From positions 1-27,088 of IMG/VR virus record IMGVR_UViG_3300039098_000049: 27,088 nucleotides of DNA; one strand, 5' to 3'. Made by a program: the position numbers and the translations under genes. Source of the stretch: a virus. The notes beneath the pieces are model-generated. The model worked only from the letters and a program-made list of their open reading frames with translations. It searched no databases and had not been told where the DNA came from. Below, piece after piece: positions 1 to 7,648 of the stretch; positions within the stretch are counted from its first letter, which is position 1, and every line of letters starts with the position of its first letter.

Positions 1-222
1 GGTATTAAGAAACTAATAATAAAAATCAGAGATTGGATTATGAAAGCAAGATTTGGAACTGAGTTAGTATTCTTATATGATGTAGAAGAAATAGAAATCA
101 TATTATTAAAAGGTAGAAAAATGAAAGCTAGAAAAGATAAAGAATATCGCACATTTAAAGAATCACAAAAGAAAGATAGAATAAAATTGATCCAAGAAAA
201 CTGGGAAACAAAAATAAAATAG
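1..222 (+). CDS. 5'-truncated small phage protein, unknown function
   Basis: The reading frame is open from the first base to the TAG at 220-222, giving 73 visible residues. The first internal ATG (40) has no Shine-Dalgarno sequence in front of it, so the gene probably begins outside the window. The visible part opens with a short hydrophobic/basic stretch, has a beta-like segment (LVFLYDVEEIEIILLKG) and ends in a Lys/Arg-rich charged helix. I recognise no family. The stop overlaps the ribosome binding site of the next gene, so it belongs to the same operon. An ATG-40 start giving a 60-aa protein remains possible. Confidence 0.55.
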   Translation, partial: GIKKLIIKIRDWIMKARFGTELVFLYDVEEIEIILLKGRKMKARKDKEYRTFKESQKKDRIKLIQENWETKIK

Positions 223-231
223 GAGGTTTAT

Positions 232-555
232 ATGAAAGTTAATGAAGCATTAGAATATATCAAAAATAGTTTAGATGATATGTTTTGGGAATTAGTTAAT
301 GACAAATATGTATTAAAACCACACTTACAAGATAGATTTAATACAATCAAACAAGCATTAGAAAAACTAGATAAGATAGAGGTAATAGTAAATAAGTTCG
401 ATGCAGATAAAACAAAAGAATTGATACAAGATTTTGATGATAGGTGTGAGAAATTTTATGGAATAGATGAATTATATAAAGAGATGTATTACCAATTAGA
501 TAAAACAGACACATTACAGTATAAAATAAAACAAATATTAGGAGGAAACCAATGA
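232..555 (+). CDS. Hypothetical 107-aa helical protein
   Basis: AGGAGG at 221-226 sits six bases before the ATG. The protein is acidic and almost entirely helical in character, with heptad-like Leu/Ile spacing and little else: NEALEYIKNSLDDMF at the start, then EKLDKIEVIVNKFDADK, and a LYKEMYYQLDKTDTLQYKI tail. There is no signal peptide or membrane segment. The family is not recognised. The TGA overlaps the next ATG (ATGA), which indicates translational coupling. Small helical proteins of this kind are common in phage early/middle operons, but no role can be assigned from the sequence. Confidence 0.75.
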   Translation: MKVNEALEYIKNSLDDMFWELVNDKYVLKPHLQDRFNTIKQALEKLDKIEVIVNKFDADKTKELIQDFDDRCEKFYGIDELYKEMYYQLDKTDTLQYKIKQILGGNQ

Positions 556-674
556 GATATTTCAATAAGAGAGATATAACAAGATTTTTACAGGAAACAG
601 ATAATAAGCAAGGTGCGATAGAATATTTTAAGAAACACATATCAGCTAGACTATTAAAACGTTGTATAAAGTAA
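552..674 (+). CDS. Hypothetical 40-aa basic protein
   Basis: A 41-codon ORF starts at an ATGA overlap with the preceding gene and has GGAGG at 541-545 with good spacing, so it looks translated despite its size. The product (MRYFNKRDITRFL..., ending LLKRCIK) is strongly basic and predicted helical. Function is unknown. The last codons overlap the -35 element of the promoter at 662-690. Confidence 0.55.
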   Translation: MRYFNKRDITRFLQETDNKQGAIEYFKKHISARLLKRCIK

Positions 675-690
675 GATTATGTAGTATAAT
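662..690 (+). promoter_or_regulatory. Sigma-70-type promoter (TTGTAT-17-TATAAT)
   Basis: TTGTAT at 662-667 and a perfect TATAAT at 685-690 are separated by exactly 17 bp. Transcription would start near 697, just before the structured leader at 707-797. The promoter would drive the 815-1710 gene pair, which ends in a terminator at 1714-1744. Confidence 0.55.
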
Positions 691-706
691 TAAGTATAAA
701 ACCTAG

Positions 707-797
707 CCACCTGATATAAAGGGTGGAAGAGTTAGAGGAGGATTTATGCGCAATAAATACTGAATAGACATCTTGCAATCATGTAGGGTGTTTATTC
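707..797 (+). promoter_or_regulatory. Structured 5' leader with a 5-codon micro-ORF
   Basis: Three elements are stacked in the leader. The first is a 6-bp hairpin, CCACCT (707-712) with GGGTGG (721-726). The second is AGAGGAGG (735-742 region) followed by ATG-CGC-AAT-AAA-TAC-TGA at 746-763, a possible MRNKY peptide. The third is an 11-bp hairpin, GAATAGACATC (762-772) with 787-797, including two G-U pairs. It overlaps the micro-ORF stop and ends eight bases before the AGGAGG of the 815 gene. A leader-peptide or translational control device would look like this, but no known riboswitch class is recognised. Confidence 0.4.
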
Positions 798-814
798 TAT
801 CAATAGGAGGAAAA

Positions 815-1096
815 ATGAAGAAGAGTAAATATCGGGAAAATTATATTAGTAAAGAACAGTTGGAAGCAAATAGTTATGTAATAAAAGGTAGTGTGTTAAG
901 TTGGCATAATGGGATATTACCTAATGCTAATGAAATTATATTAGAAATTGAAAAAATAAAAAAGAAAGAAATAAAACTATGGATTGAAGTAATAGGCAAA
1001 TTAAGAACCATATCAATATATTTAATCAACGAGGAAACTAGAGATGCAACGTTTGAATTTTATAGAGATATATTAAATAAATGGGAGATAAAATGA
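815..1096 (+). CDS. Hypothetical 93-aa protein
   Basis: AGGAGG at 805-810 points to the ATG at 815. An in-frame TTG at 773 would extend the frame through the leader hairpin and has no ribosome binding site. The protein is mixed alpha/beta, with a central Lys/Glu-rich helix (EIEKIKKKEIKLWIEVIGKL) and a Trp-containing C-terminus. It has no membrane segment and I recognise no family. Its stop overlaps the start of the secreted HhH protein (ATGA at 1093-1096), so the two are translationally coupled and probably act in the same process. Confidence 0.7.
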   Translation: MKKSKYRENYISKEQLEANSYVIKGSVLSWHNGILPNANEIILEIEKIKKKEIKLWIEVIGKLRTISIYLINEETRDATFEFYRDILNKWEIK

Positions 1097-1710
1097 AAAG
1101 AATACTAACAATTTTAGCAATAGGATTAGCATTAACTATAACAGGCTCATTAGCTTATGCCTCAATACAATATGTGCTTAATAAAACTGTGCAAGAGAAT
1201 GTATTAGTAGGTGATACTACGGTATATAGTGAGGGATTAGTAATTGAGTTAATAGAGCATGACACATATCAATTAACGTTCTTAGATATCGAGGAAACTG
1301 ATACGCAACGCCACTACATCACATATACATATAGTTATGAGATATTAGTAAGTGGAATGAATATAGAGGTATCAAGTTTATCAAGTGATATAACAGTAAG
1401 CGATTTAACATATACGGACACGACTATATCAATCACGTTCAGTTTAAATCAGACAATGGAATTTGAGCAGGGTGATGTGATAAATGTGAGTTTCTATTTT
1501 GAGGCAGTAGAGCAAACAGCAGTAAATATAAATACAGCTACGATAGATGAGTTGGTTAGTGTTGGGTTTACAGAAAGTGAAGCAGGAGAGATAGTTGCAT
1601 TAACTTATAATGTGGCTGATCTAGTTGAATTATATAATTATATATACATATTTGACGCAATAACTAGGTTCGAGTCATTGGTAAATGATGGGACGATAGT
1701 GTTTGAATAA
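1093..1710 (+). CDS. Secreted protein with C-terminal ComEA-like helix-hairpin-helix
   Basis: I choose ATG 1093 (205 aa) over ATG 1081 because GGGAGA lies just upstream and it forms an ATGA overlap with the previous stop. Residues 1-23 form a classical signal peptide (KR, hydrophobic core, AYA cleavage motif). Residues 24-140 are beta-rich and Thr/Ser-rich, loosely like the TasA/camelysin-type sandwich of Bacillota, which is a weak impression only. Residues 144-200 (NINTATIDEL..., GFTESEAGEIVA, then ADLVELYNYIY) match the layout of the paired helix-hairpin-helix DNA-binding motif of competence protein ComEA. The expected GIG hairpin is degenerate (GFT). The gene is followed by a terminator, so it forms a short unit separate from the late operon. 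An extracellular DNA-binding or adhesion role is inference. Confidence 0.7.
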   Translation: MKRILTILAIGLALTITGSLAYASIQYVLNKTVQENVLVGDTTVYSEGLVIELIEHDTYQLTFLDIEETDTQRHYITYTYSYEILVSGMNIEVSSLSSDITVSDLTYTDTTISITFSLNQTMEFEQGDVINVSFYFEAVEQTAVNINTATIDELVSVGFTESEAGEIVALTYNVADLVELYNYIYIFDAITRFESLVNDGTIVFE

Positions 1711-1713
1711 TAT

Positions 1714-1744
1714 AGAGGAGTGACTACGGTTGCTCTTTTTATTT
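1714..1744 (+). terminator. Rho-independent terminator with UACG tetraloop
   Basis: GAGTGAC (1718-1724) pairs with GTTGCTC (1729-1735) around a TACG loop closed by C-G, an unusually stable UNCG tetraloop. TTTTTATTT follows. Upstream A/G bases can pair with the first T residues. It ends the 815-1710 unit. Confidence 0.8.
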
Positions 1745-1771
1745 GACTTTATGCGCATTTAATTGTATTCT
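1743..1771 (+). promoter_or_regulatory. Candidate late promoter (TTGACT-17-TATTCT)
   Basis: TTGACT at 1743-1748 lies directly after the terminator, and TATTCT at 1766-1771 is 17 bp downstream. TATACT at 1771-1776 is an alternative -10 with a poorer -35. It would start the packaging and structural operon near 1778. Confidence 0.5.
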
Positions 1772-1782
1772 ATACTTGAATA

Positions 1783-1828
1783 AGCATATCGTATGCTCAA
1801 ATTACGAGAGATGCACATACTCAGTGCA
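1783..1828 (+). promoter_or_regulatory. Two short inverted repeats upstream of the small terminase
   Basis: AGCATA-TCG-TATGCT (1783-1797) and TGCAC-atactca-GTGCA (1812-1828) lie between the predicted start of transcription and the small-terminase ribosome binding site (GAGGTGG, 1834-1840). They could stabilise the 5' end of the mRNA or form part of a cos/pac recognition site, which often lies beside the small terminase gene. The sequence alone does not decide between these. Confidence 0.4.
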
Positions 1829-1845
1829 AAAACGAGGTGGATTAT

Positions 1846-2319
1846 ATGGCAATAGGTAAATATAAACAATGGTTAACAGAGGAAGCACTAATAGCTTTAT
1901 CTACTTGGGCTAAGTTAGGATTAACTGATGAAAATATAGCACATAATATGGGAATCAATGTTTCTACACTATATGTGTGGAAGAATAAGTACAAAGATAT
2001 TAAAGAGGCCTTAACACACGCAAAAGCTATTGCAGATTCTATTGTTGAGAATTCACTATATAAAAGAGCTAATGGATTTAGTTATGATGAAGTAACAAGA
2101 GAAAACAAATTTAATCCAACTACTGAAGTGTATGAAATGATAACTACAAAGATAGTAACTAAAATGGTTATACCTGATACAACAGCCCAAATATACTGGT
2201 TGAAAAATAGAAAACAAGATATGTGGAGAGATAAACACGAAGTTAATATTAGTGGTAATGTAGAAATGAAAGGTTTACGAGATGACATCGCAAGATTTGG
2301 AATGAAAAATGAAGTTTAG
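1846..2319 (+). CDS. terS: Terminase small subunit
   Basis: This is the DNA-recognition subunit that brings the packaging site to the large terminase. GAGGTGG at 1834-1840 selects ATG 1846 (157 aa) over an in-frame GTG at 1837 that lies inside this site. Residues 24-50 (LGLTDENIAHNMGINVSTLY...) form a helix-turn-helix. The C-terminal part carries the IYWLKNRKQDMWRDK signature seen in many Bacillota phage small terminases, where a WLKNR..WxDK segment follows the oligomerisation region. It overlaps the large subunit gene by 11 bp, the usual arrangement. Confidence 0.88.
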   Translation: MAIGKYKQWLTEEALIALSTWAKLGLTDENIAHNMGINVSTLYVWKNKYKDIKEALTHAKAIADSIVENSLYKRANGFSYDEVTRENKFNPTTEVYEMITTKIVTKMVIPDTTAQIYWLKNRKQDMWRDKHEVNISGNVEMKGLRDDIARFGMKNEV

Positions 2320-3676
2320 TGATATTGTATTAAATGATAAACATTATGATATCTTAAACGATGAAACACAAATCATCTTTGCCGAAGGAGTTACTAATTC
2401 GGGGAAATCATTAATACTAGGGTTTAAGTTCTTTCAACATATTCTTAGATCCAGTAAAGAAGAAAATCAATTTATGATAGCAGGGCAATCCGTACCAGTT
2501 ATAGAAAAGATGTATATACAAAATGAATCATCATTCTATAATATGTTTCCACCATTATGTGAATATAGTAGAGGTGGACAAGGTGGTGCTAAAATTACAG
2601 TACAAGCAAACACTGGGCCTAAATTTATTTACTTAGTAGGGTATGACAACGCTAAAAGATGGAAAGATATATTAGGGTTAAAGATAAATGGTTCATTGGT
2701 AGAAGAAATAAACATAGCTAACGATGAGTTCATATCAGAATTATTTATGAGAACATTTAGAAACAGTGGGTTTCTATTAGCTTCATCAAACGGAGCAGAC
2801 CCAGATACATATGTTTATACTGAGTATCTAGATAAAGGTAGGCCATTAGAAAAATATACAGATCAAGTTCCTGATAGCACATGGGAATGTTTAAATAGAG
2901 CAAAAGCATCAAGTAGATACCGTTATTACTTTTTTACATTTGCAGATAATGGAACAATGAAACAATCAGAGATAGATGCATTATTAGAGGAAACACCAGA
3001 AGGGTCATGGATGTGGTTAACTAAGATACTAGGAGAACGTGGTATTAGAGAAGGTGCTGTATTTGCTGACTATATGACATATGCGAAGAACATGATTAAA
3101 TGGTCTAGTATATTCCCTAATAATAGAACATCAGATTACCCATTTGTTAAATACACAATAGGTATAGATGTAGGAGCAGAAGACTATACAGTATTCACAT
3201 TAAATGGATTTACATTAGGGTATCAACATCAAGTAGTAATAGATTATGTAAAAATCAATCACGCAGGTACTGAGGAAATATGGACAGCATTTAAGAATTG
3301 GTATGACCCATATGACTATATAGTAAGCGGATATATGCATGGTGCATTTATAGACTATGCAGGTGGTGGTGCAATCGTTAAGTTATCTATCCATGATAAA
3401 CTTAAAAAGAAATATGGTATACAAATAGTTAATGCATTTAAATATCGTATACGGGAACGTTGTGATGTAGGTATTAAGTTATTACATCAAGGTCGGTTAG
3501 TATTTACTGATAGGTCAGAAGACATATACAAAGCATTTACTAAGGCTTTTTATAATGACAAACGAGAAAAAGAAGGAAAAGATATTAGGGATTTCAAATC
3601 TCATATCAATAAAGATTATGTAGATGCCACAGAATATGGCACAAGTCCTTTCATGAAACATATGATAGCCAAGTAA
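2309..3676 (+). CDS. terL: Terminase large subunit (ATPase and nuclease)
   Basis: This is the packaging motor that translocates DNA into the prohead and cuts the concatemer. Its 455 aa is normal for the family. Walker A is GVTNSGKS at residues 27-34 and a Walker B-like GSLVEE lies at 128-133. The C-terminal RNase H-like nuclease begins with IGIDVGAEDYTVF, whose first acidic residue is D287. A second acidic site is in FIDYAGGG, and the last is in YVDATEYG (D439). The ATG lies within the end of the small subunit gene, so translation is coupled. The order terS-terL-portal supports the call. The overall pattern resembles PBSX/SPP1-type large terminases. Confidence 0.93.
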   Translation: MKFSDIVLNDKHYDILNDETQIIFAEGVTNSGKSLILGFKFFQHILRSSKEENQFMIAGQSVPVIEKMYIQNESSFYNMFPPLCEYSRGGQGGAKITVQANTGPKFIYLVGYDNAKRWKDILGLKINGSLVEEINIANDEFISELFMRTFRNSGFLLASSNGADPDTYVYTEYLDKGRPLEKYTDQVPDSTWECLNRAKASSRYRYYFFTFADNGTMKQSEIDALLEETPEGSWMWLTKILGERGIREGAVFADYMTYAKNMIKWSSIFPNNRTSDYPFVKYTIGIDVGAEDYTVFTLNGFTLGYQHQVVIDYVKINHAGTEEIWTAFKNWYDPYDYIVSGYMHGAFIDYAGGGAIVKLSIHDKLKKKYGIQIVNAFKYRIRERCDVGIKLLHQGRLVFTDRSEDIYKAFTKAFYNDKREKEGKDIRDFKSHINKDYVDATEYGTSPFMKHMIAK

Positions 3677-3689
3677 AGGTGGTGGGTAA

Positions 3690-5489
3690 ATGTTTGATAA
3701 ATATAAAAAACGGAAGCAAAATAAATTTAATAAAAGTATGAACGAATGGTATGAGAACAGAAAAGGAGATGGCTCAATGGAATATAATCCAATGTTATCA
3801 CACATTAATTTCGGAGAGAACCAACTCCAACATTATGTAGATAGTTTAAATGAAAACTTTACTTGGTCTAAATCAGATCCTGCATCATTGTTTAAATTGT
3901 ATAGTAAGTATAGAGTTGATACAAGTATGCCTCGTAGAAGCACAGGTAAACGTGGGATAGATAGATTAGTAGAATCTAATTACTGGTATGCCAAGTTATT
4001 TATTGATAATGAAGAAGGCGTAGAAAACGCAGTTAGGTATTCAACTGGAGTAGCATCTAAGATACCATCAACTATGGCTACATTATGTTTGGGTAATGGT
4101 TACACATATAATTTAGAGATTGAAGATAAAGAAATAGAAGATGAATCAGAAACATTTGAAAATTTAGAATACATACTAAATGAAAATAATTTAAACACAT
4201 TACTATTCAAAGCATTTAGAACACAGTCATGGGCAGGTGGATTTGCATTTAAATGGTCGATACATTCAATGTTTGATACACCAGTATTAGAAGTTGTAAG
4301 CCCAATGAACTATCGTTATGAAGCCGTAGCAGGTAGGATAGTAGAAGACATATTCATTAAGTATTACTACAAAGAAGACAAAACATATAAGTTAGAAGAA
4401 TCATATGGAGTAGACCAAGATGGCGCTTATATTACATTTAAACTATATACAGGTTCGATTGTAAAAGGCGAAAACTGCGAGTGGAAAGAAGTAACATTAG
4501 ATGAATTAACAGAAACGAAAGAATTAAAAGATATTCATATTAAAGGTTATATGAATAGATTATCAATATATGTACCAAACAAATCAATTAATAGTATGTT
4601 CCCAGATAGCTTATATGGTGAATCGGACTATACAAGTTCTTATGGAGCTTTAAACTTCTTAGATGAAAGTTATTCAACATATGCTCAAGAGTTGAGGGAT
4701 GCAAGATTACTCAAGTATATGCCTGATACTATGGGAGAATTTGATGCAGATAATATGGAAAGTTCTTATCCTAGTTTCTTACGTTCTACACACTTAATAT
4801 ATAAAGGTAGTATAGGACAAGATGCAGATGACAAGATTGAGTATAGACAAGCCGAACTAGATACTTTAAAATCTGAACAAGCGATTAAACAAAACTATAT
4901 GATTGTATTAAATAACGCAGGACTATCACCATTAACGTTTGGGTTAACTGGGTTAGAAGCAATAGATGCTACAGCTGAATCGCAACAAGAACGTGAGAAA
5001 GTATCAATCAGAACTCGTAATACAAAGAATGCTATTCAAGAACCAGCAATATCTAAAATGTTAGCAGTGGGTTATGATTTATACCAAATTATGCAAATGA
5101 TACAAACAACTAATGGGGATGCTTATACTGTTAATATTAAACCATCAACTGTTATATTTAGATTCAACGATTACATAATTAAATCTAAACGAGATAAAAC
5201 AGATGAAGCAACAATAGGAGTAGCAGGTAAAACATGGGATATTAAAAAAGCAGTAGACTATGTGCATGAAGATATGACTGATGATGAACGTATAGAAATG
5301 CGAATCAATATCAAAATTGAAAATGGTATCAACGTGTTTACTAAAGAAGAAGAACTACATTATAAAACAATGGTACAAGAGATAGTAGAAGAAACACCTG
5401 ATTTAGTTGAAAATGAAGATGGCTTAGATACTGAGGAAAATGAGGTAGAGCCACAGGATGAAGACAAAGAAGAAGTTATTGAAGAATAA
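3690..5489 (+). CDS. Portal protein
   Basis: A 599-aa protein directly after the large terminase, with AAAGGTGGTGG before ATG 3690. The portal is the dodecameric ring at one capsid vertex through which DNA enters and leaves. Position, length and composition fit SPP1/Bacillota siphophage portals: a basic N-terminus, an alpha/beta body with a short clip-like region, LKSEQAIKQNYMIVLNNAG followed by a helical crown segment, and a very acidic disordered tail (EENEVEPQDEDKEEVIEE). No single motif is diagnostic, so the call rests on gene order plus general likeness. Its TAA overlaps the next ATG by one base. Confidence 0.85.
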   Translation: MFDKYKKRKQNKFNKSMNEWYENRKGDGSMEYNPMLSHINFGENQLQHYVDSLNENFTWSKSDPASLFKLYSKYRVDTSMPRRSTGKRGIDRLVESNYWYAKLFIDNEEGVENAVRYSTGVASKIPSTMATLCLGNGYTYNLEIEDKEIEDESETFENLEYILNENNLNTLLFKAFRTQSWAGGFAFKWSIHSMFDTPVLEVVSPMNYRYEAVAGRIVEDIFIKYYYKEDKTYKLEESYGVDQDGAYITFKLYTGSIVKGENCEWKEVTLDELTETKELKDIHIKGYMNRLSIYVPNKSINSMFPDSLYGESDYTSSYGALNFLDESYSTYAQELRDARLLKYMPDTMGEFDADNMESSYPSFLRSTHLIYKGSIGQDADDKIEYRQAELDTLKSEQAIKQNYMIVLNNAGLSPLTFGLTGLEAIDATAESQQEREKVSIRTRNTKNAIQEPAISKMLAVGYDLYQIMQMIQTTNGDAYTVNIKPSTVIFRFNDYIIKSKRDKTDEATIGVAGKTWDIKKAVDYVHEDMTDDERIEMRINIKIENGINVFTKEEELHYKTMVQEIVEETPDLVENEDGLDTEENEVEPQDEDKEEVIEE

Positions 5490-5938
5490 TGGAACTATTA
5501 GTCGACAAGAATAGAGTATATAAACGGTATCGGCCTAGTGCTGATGAAAAGATTAAACTTAAAAACAATGGATTGCAATGGGTGTTATCATCTAATGTAT
5601 CAGCAGTAGGAACAATAGGTAATGATTTAGTAATACGATTTATAAATGGCTCATTGTATCAATATCCAAATCAAGCAAAGTTATTTGAACCCATGTTAAA
5701 AAGTAATTCCAAAGGACATTATGTATGGGTGAAATTACGCAAACCACAAGTAGCGTTTAATAAGATAGGTAGTTTACCATTAGACACCGATACTGATGTA
5801 ACTGATGATGAACTATTAAAACTTGTAGATGATAGAGGAAAAGCAACTGAACAAAAGTTATTAGATATGGGTATGTTTATACCAACAACAGGAAACGAAT
5901 TAGGTTTAATAGGGTTACAAACCTTATTAGGAATATAG
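5489..5938 (+). CDS. KTSC-domain protein between portal and scaffold
   Basis: A 149-aa protein whose start overlaps the portal stop (TAATG) and has no clear ribosome binding site, so it is translated by coupling. Residues about 34-84 (SSNVSAVGTIGNDLVIRFIN, then SLYQYPN and a following helix) fit the KTSC domain, a small beta-rich fold with a YxYxNVP-like motif found in phage and bacterial proteins. The C-terminal third is acidic then hydrophobic (GLIGLQTLLGI). KTSC proteins are often encoded near phage head genes, but their exact role is not established. A minor capsid or morphogenesis role is inferred from position. Confidence 0.72.
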   Translation: MELLVDKNRVYKRYRPSADEKIKLKNNGLQWVLSSNVSAVGTIGNDLVIRFINGSLYQYPNQAKLFEPMLKSNSKGHYVWVKLRKPQVAFNKIGSLPLDTDTDVTDDELLKLVDDRGKATEQKLLDMGMFIPTTGNELGLIGLQTLLGI

Positions 5939-6001
5939 TAACAAATACACTACATAGCTAGTGGAAAATATAGTCGTACAGACTTTAAAAGGAGATATAA
6001 A

Positions 6002-6538
6002 ATGAATGAAGAAGTAAAAGTTACACCTGAACCTATTGTAGAAACAGTAGTAGAACCAGTAGTTAAAGAGGTGGTAGAAACAAAAACTCCAACTGAATTA
6101 AAACGAGAGTTATCAAAAGAATTAGGTATCAACTTGTTTGATGTTAATGCGGAGGAATTTGCAAAATTCAAAGAATATCAAGAAAATCAAAAAACTGAAC
6201 AAGAGAAACTAACTGAACAAGTTAATTCATTCAAAGAAAAAGAAATAAAATTCAACACAGAAACAGAAAAACTAAATGCAGAGATAGTTGGATTGAAATT
6301 AGGTATTCCAACAGACAAACTAGATGATGCATTGGCATTAGCGAAGAATAACATGAGTGATGGGCAAACAATCGAAGATGGATTAAAAGCAATCCAAGCG
6401 AAGTATAAAGATATGTTTGTTAAAGCACCCGGTGTTACGTTAGAGGTTGGGACACAAATGAGAAATAGTGAAGCAAATAGCAATACCCCACCTGACCCTG
6501 CATTAGCTAGATATTTAGCGAAACAGAAAAAAAAATAA
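6002..6538 (+). CDS. Capsid scaffolding protein
   Basis: A 178-aa protein directly before the major capsid gene. AAAAGGAGAT precedes ATG 6002. It is highly charged and mostly coiled coil: Pro/Val/Glu-rich residues 1-30 (TPEPIVETVVEPVV), then long E/K/Q helices to about residue 100, then a short helical C-terminal region ending in a basic tail (LARYLAKQKKK). A basic helical C-terminus that contacts the coat protein is typical of phage scaffolding proteins (SPP1 gp11, phi29 gp7). It directs prohead assembly and leaves before or during packaging. No protease gene is seen beside it, so scaffold exit without cleavage is possible. Confidence 0.83.
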   Translation: MNEEVKVTPEPIVETVVEPVVKEVVETKTPTELKRELSKELGINLFDVNAEEFAKFKEYQENQKTEQEKLTEQVNSFKEKEIKFNTETEKLNAEIVGLKLGIPTDKLDDALALAKNNMSDGQTIEDGLKAIQAKYKDMFVKAPGVTLEVGTQMRNSEANSNTPPDPALARYLAKQKKK

Positions 6539-6577
6539 AAGCGCACATAAAATAAGACGCAGGAAAGAGTTACAATC

Positions 6578-7564
6578 ATGGCAAACAACGCAATTAAAGC
6601 TACCAGTTATTCAGCATTGGCAGCAAAAATCTTAGAAGAAACTTTAGTATTACCGAACATAGGGCACAGAGAATTTCAAAACCCAACAGATTCATTTAAA
6701 GTATGGGTAGCTGGTGATGAGTCAATGGTTACTTATGTACCGGGAACTCCAGCAACAGCAACAGACCCAGCAGGGGATTATGTTACAATTAATAACCCTA
6801 CTGACAAAGCAATTTACAAAGTTATTGATAAAAACCAATTAAGAAAAGTTTATAACCCAGTAGAACATATCGATCAATTAGTAGTTAAATCTATTCAAGC
6901 AGCTTCAGTTAATTTAGATTCAGCAGTTATGGAAGTTTTACTATCTGGCGGAACAGCAGCTTATATAGCAAAAACACCAGTAGCAGCAGGATCATTAGTA
7001 GAAGGTTCTGAATATATCGTATTAGTAGCAAACTCAGCAGGAGATGCAACAGATGTTGGTTGTGCAGCAACTACAGCAGTTGTAGGAGAAACTTTCACTT
7101 GTTTAGCAGATGTAGGAAGTTCTGAAACAGCTTTATCAGTAGCATTATATGCAGCTACAACAGGAGATTTACTTAAAGCTCAAGTTATCGCAATGGAAAA
7201 ATTAATGAATGATAACAAAGCACCAATCGAAGGCCGTTATTTAATAGTAACTACAGCTATGGCAGCTTTATTTGAATCAGCATTAATCTTACAAACTAAT
7301 TATGGTGATAGTATCCAAGCAAATGGTTTCAAAACTATTGGTACAGCTTATGGATTTACTATCTTAATGAGTTTATATACACCTGATTTAGTTAATATGA
7401 TTGCACTTCATGCAGATGCATTCGGTGGAAACTTTGAACAAATCGAACCAATTGAATTAATAGAAGTACCTCGTGGTAACGGAACCATAGGAGCATGGGC
7501 AGTTGATGGTCGTATGGCTTACAATTACGGTGTTCTTAGAGCAGGATTAGTTCAAATAGGATAA
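6578..7564 (+). CDS. Major capsid protein with apparent inserted domain
   Basis: A 328-aa protein with AGGAAAG before ATG 6578, probably an HK97-fold coat protein. The N-terminal arm (residues 1-40) precedes body segments such as VWVAGDESMVTYVPG and QLRKVYNPVEHIDQL. The C-terminal half (YLIVTTAMAALFESA, TAYGFTILMS, YGVLRAGLVQ) resembles coat-protein axial-domain segments. Residues about 137-190 (LVEGSEYIVL..., TDVGCAA, VGETFTC) look like the small beta-domain with pattern G-x-Y-x-I...DxxxxGA...VGxxFTA seen in many phage tail and virion proteins. It seems inserted and so may be displayed on the capsid surface. Strong expression is implied by its position before an attenuating terminator. Confidence 0.88.
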   Translation: MANNAIKATSYSALAAKILEETLVLPNIGHREFQNPTDSFKVWVAGDESMVTYVPGTPATATDPAGDYVTINNPTDKAIYKVIDKNQLRKVYNPVEHIDQLVVKSIQAASVNLDSAVMEVLLSGGTAAYIAKTPVAAGSLVEGSEYIVLVANSAGDATDVGCAATTAVVGETFTCLADVGSSETALSVALYAATTGDLLKAQVIAMEKLMNDNKAPIEGRYLIVTTAMAALFESALILQTNYGDSIQANGFKTIGTAYGFTILMSLYTPDLVNMIALHADAFGGNFEQIEPIELIEVPRGNGTIGAWAVDGRMAYNYGVLRAGLVQIG

Positions 7565-7600
7565 ATAGAAAATAACAATTAATTAAAACTTTGAAATTAT

Positions 7601-7631
7601 AGGGTGGGGTTTATACCCTGCCCTTGTTTCA
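7601..7631 (+). terminator. Attenuating terminator after the major capsid gene
   Basis: AGGGTGGGGT (7601-7610) pairs with ACCCTGCCCT (7615-7624) around a TTAT loop, a 10-bp GC-rich stem with two G-U pairs, followed by TTGTTTC. The T tract is weak and the downstream genes continue on the same strand, so partial termination that boosts capsid mRNA over connector mRNA is likely. Confidence 0.65.
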
Positions 7632-7648
7632 TAAAAGGAGATAAATAT

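Noticed and set aside
773-814. Upstream in-frame starts for several genes (TTG 773, ATG 1081, GTG 1837, GTG 7604)
   Set aside because: They run through leader hairpins, ribosome binding sites or a terminator, while the downstream ATGs (815, 1093, 1846, 7649) each have well-placed Shine-Dalgarno sequences.
6187-6588. Antisense open frames of 60-130 codons under the structural and membrane genes (for example 6187-6588 -, 12725-12961 -, 22382-22660 +)
   Set aside because: They have no ribosome binding sites, low-complexity hydrophobic composition typical of reverse reading of AT-rich coding DNA, and lie opposite confident genes.
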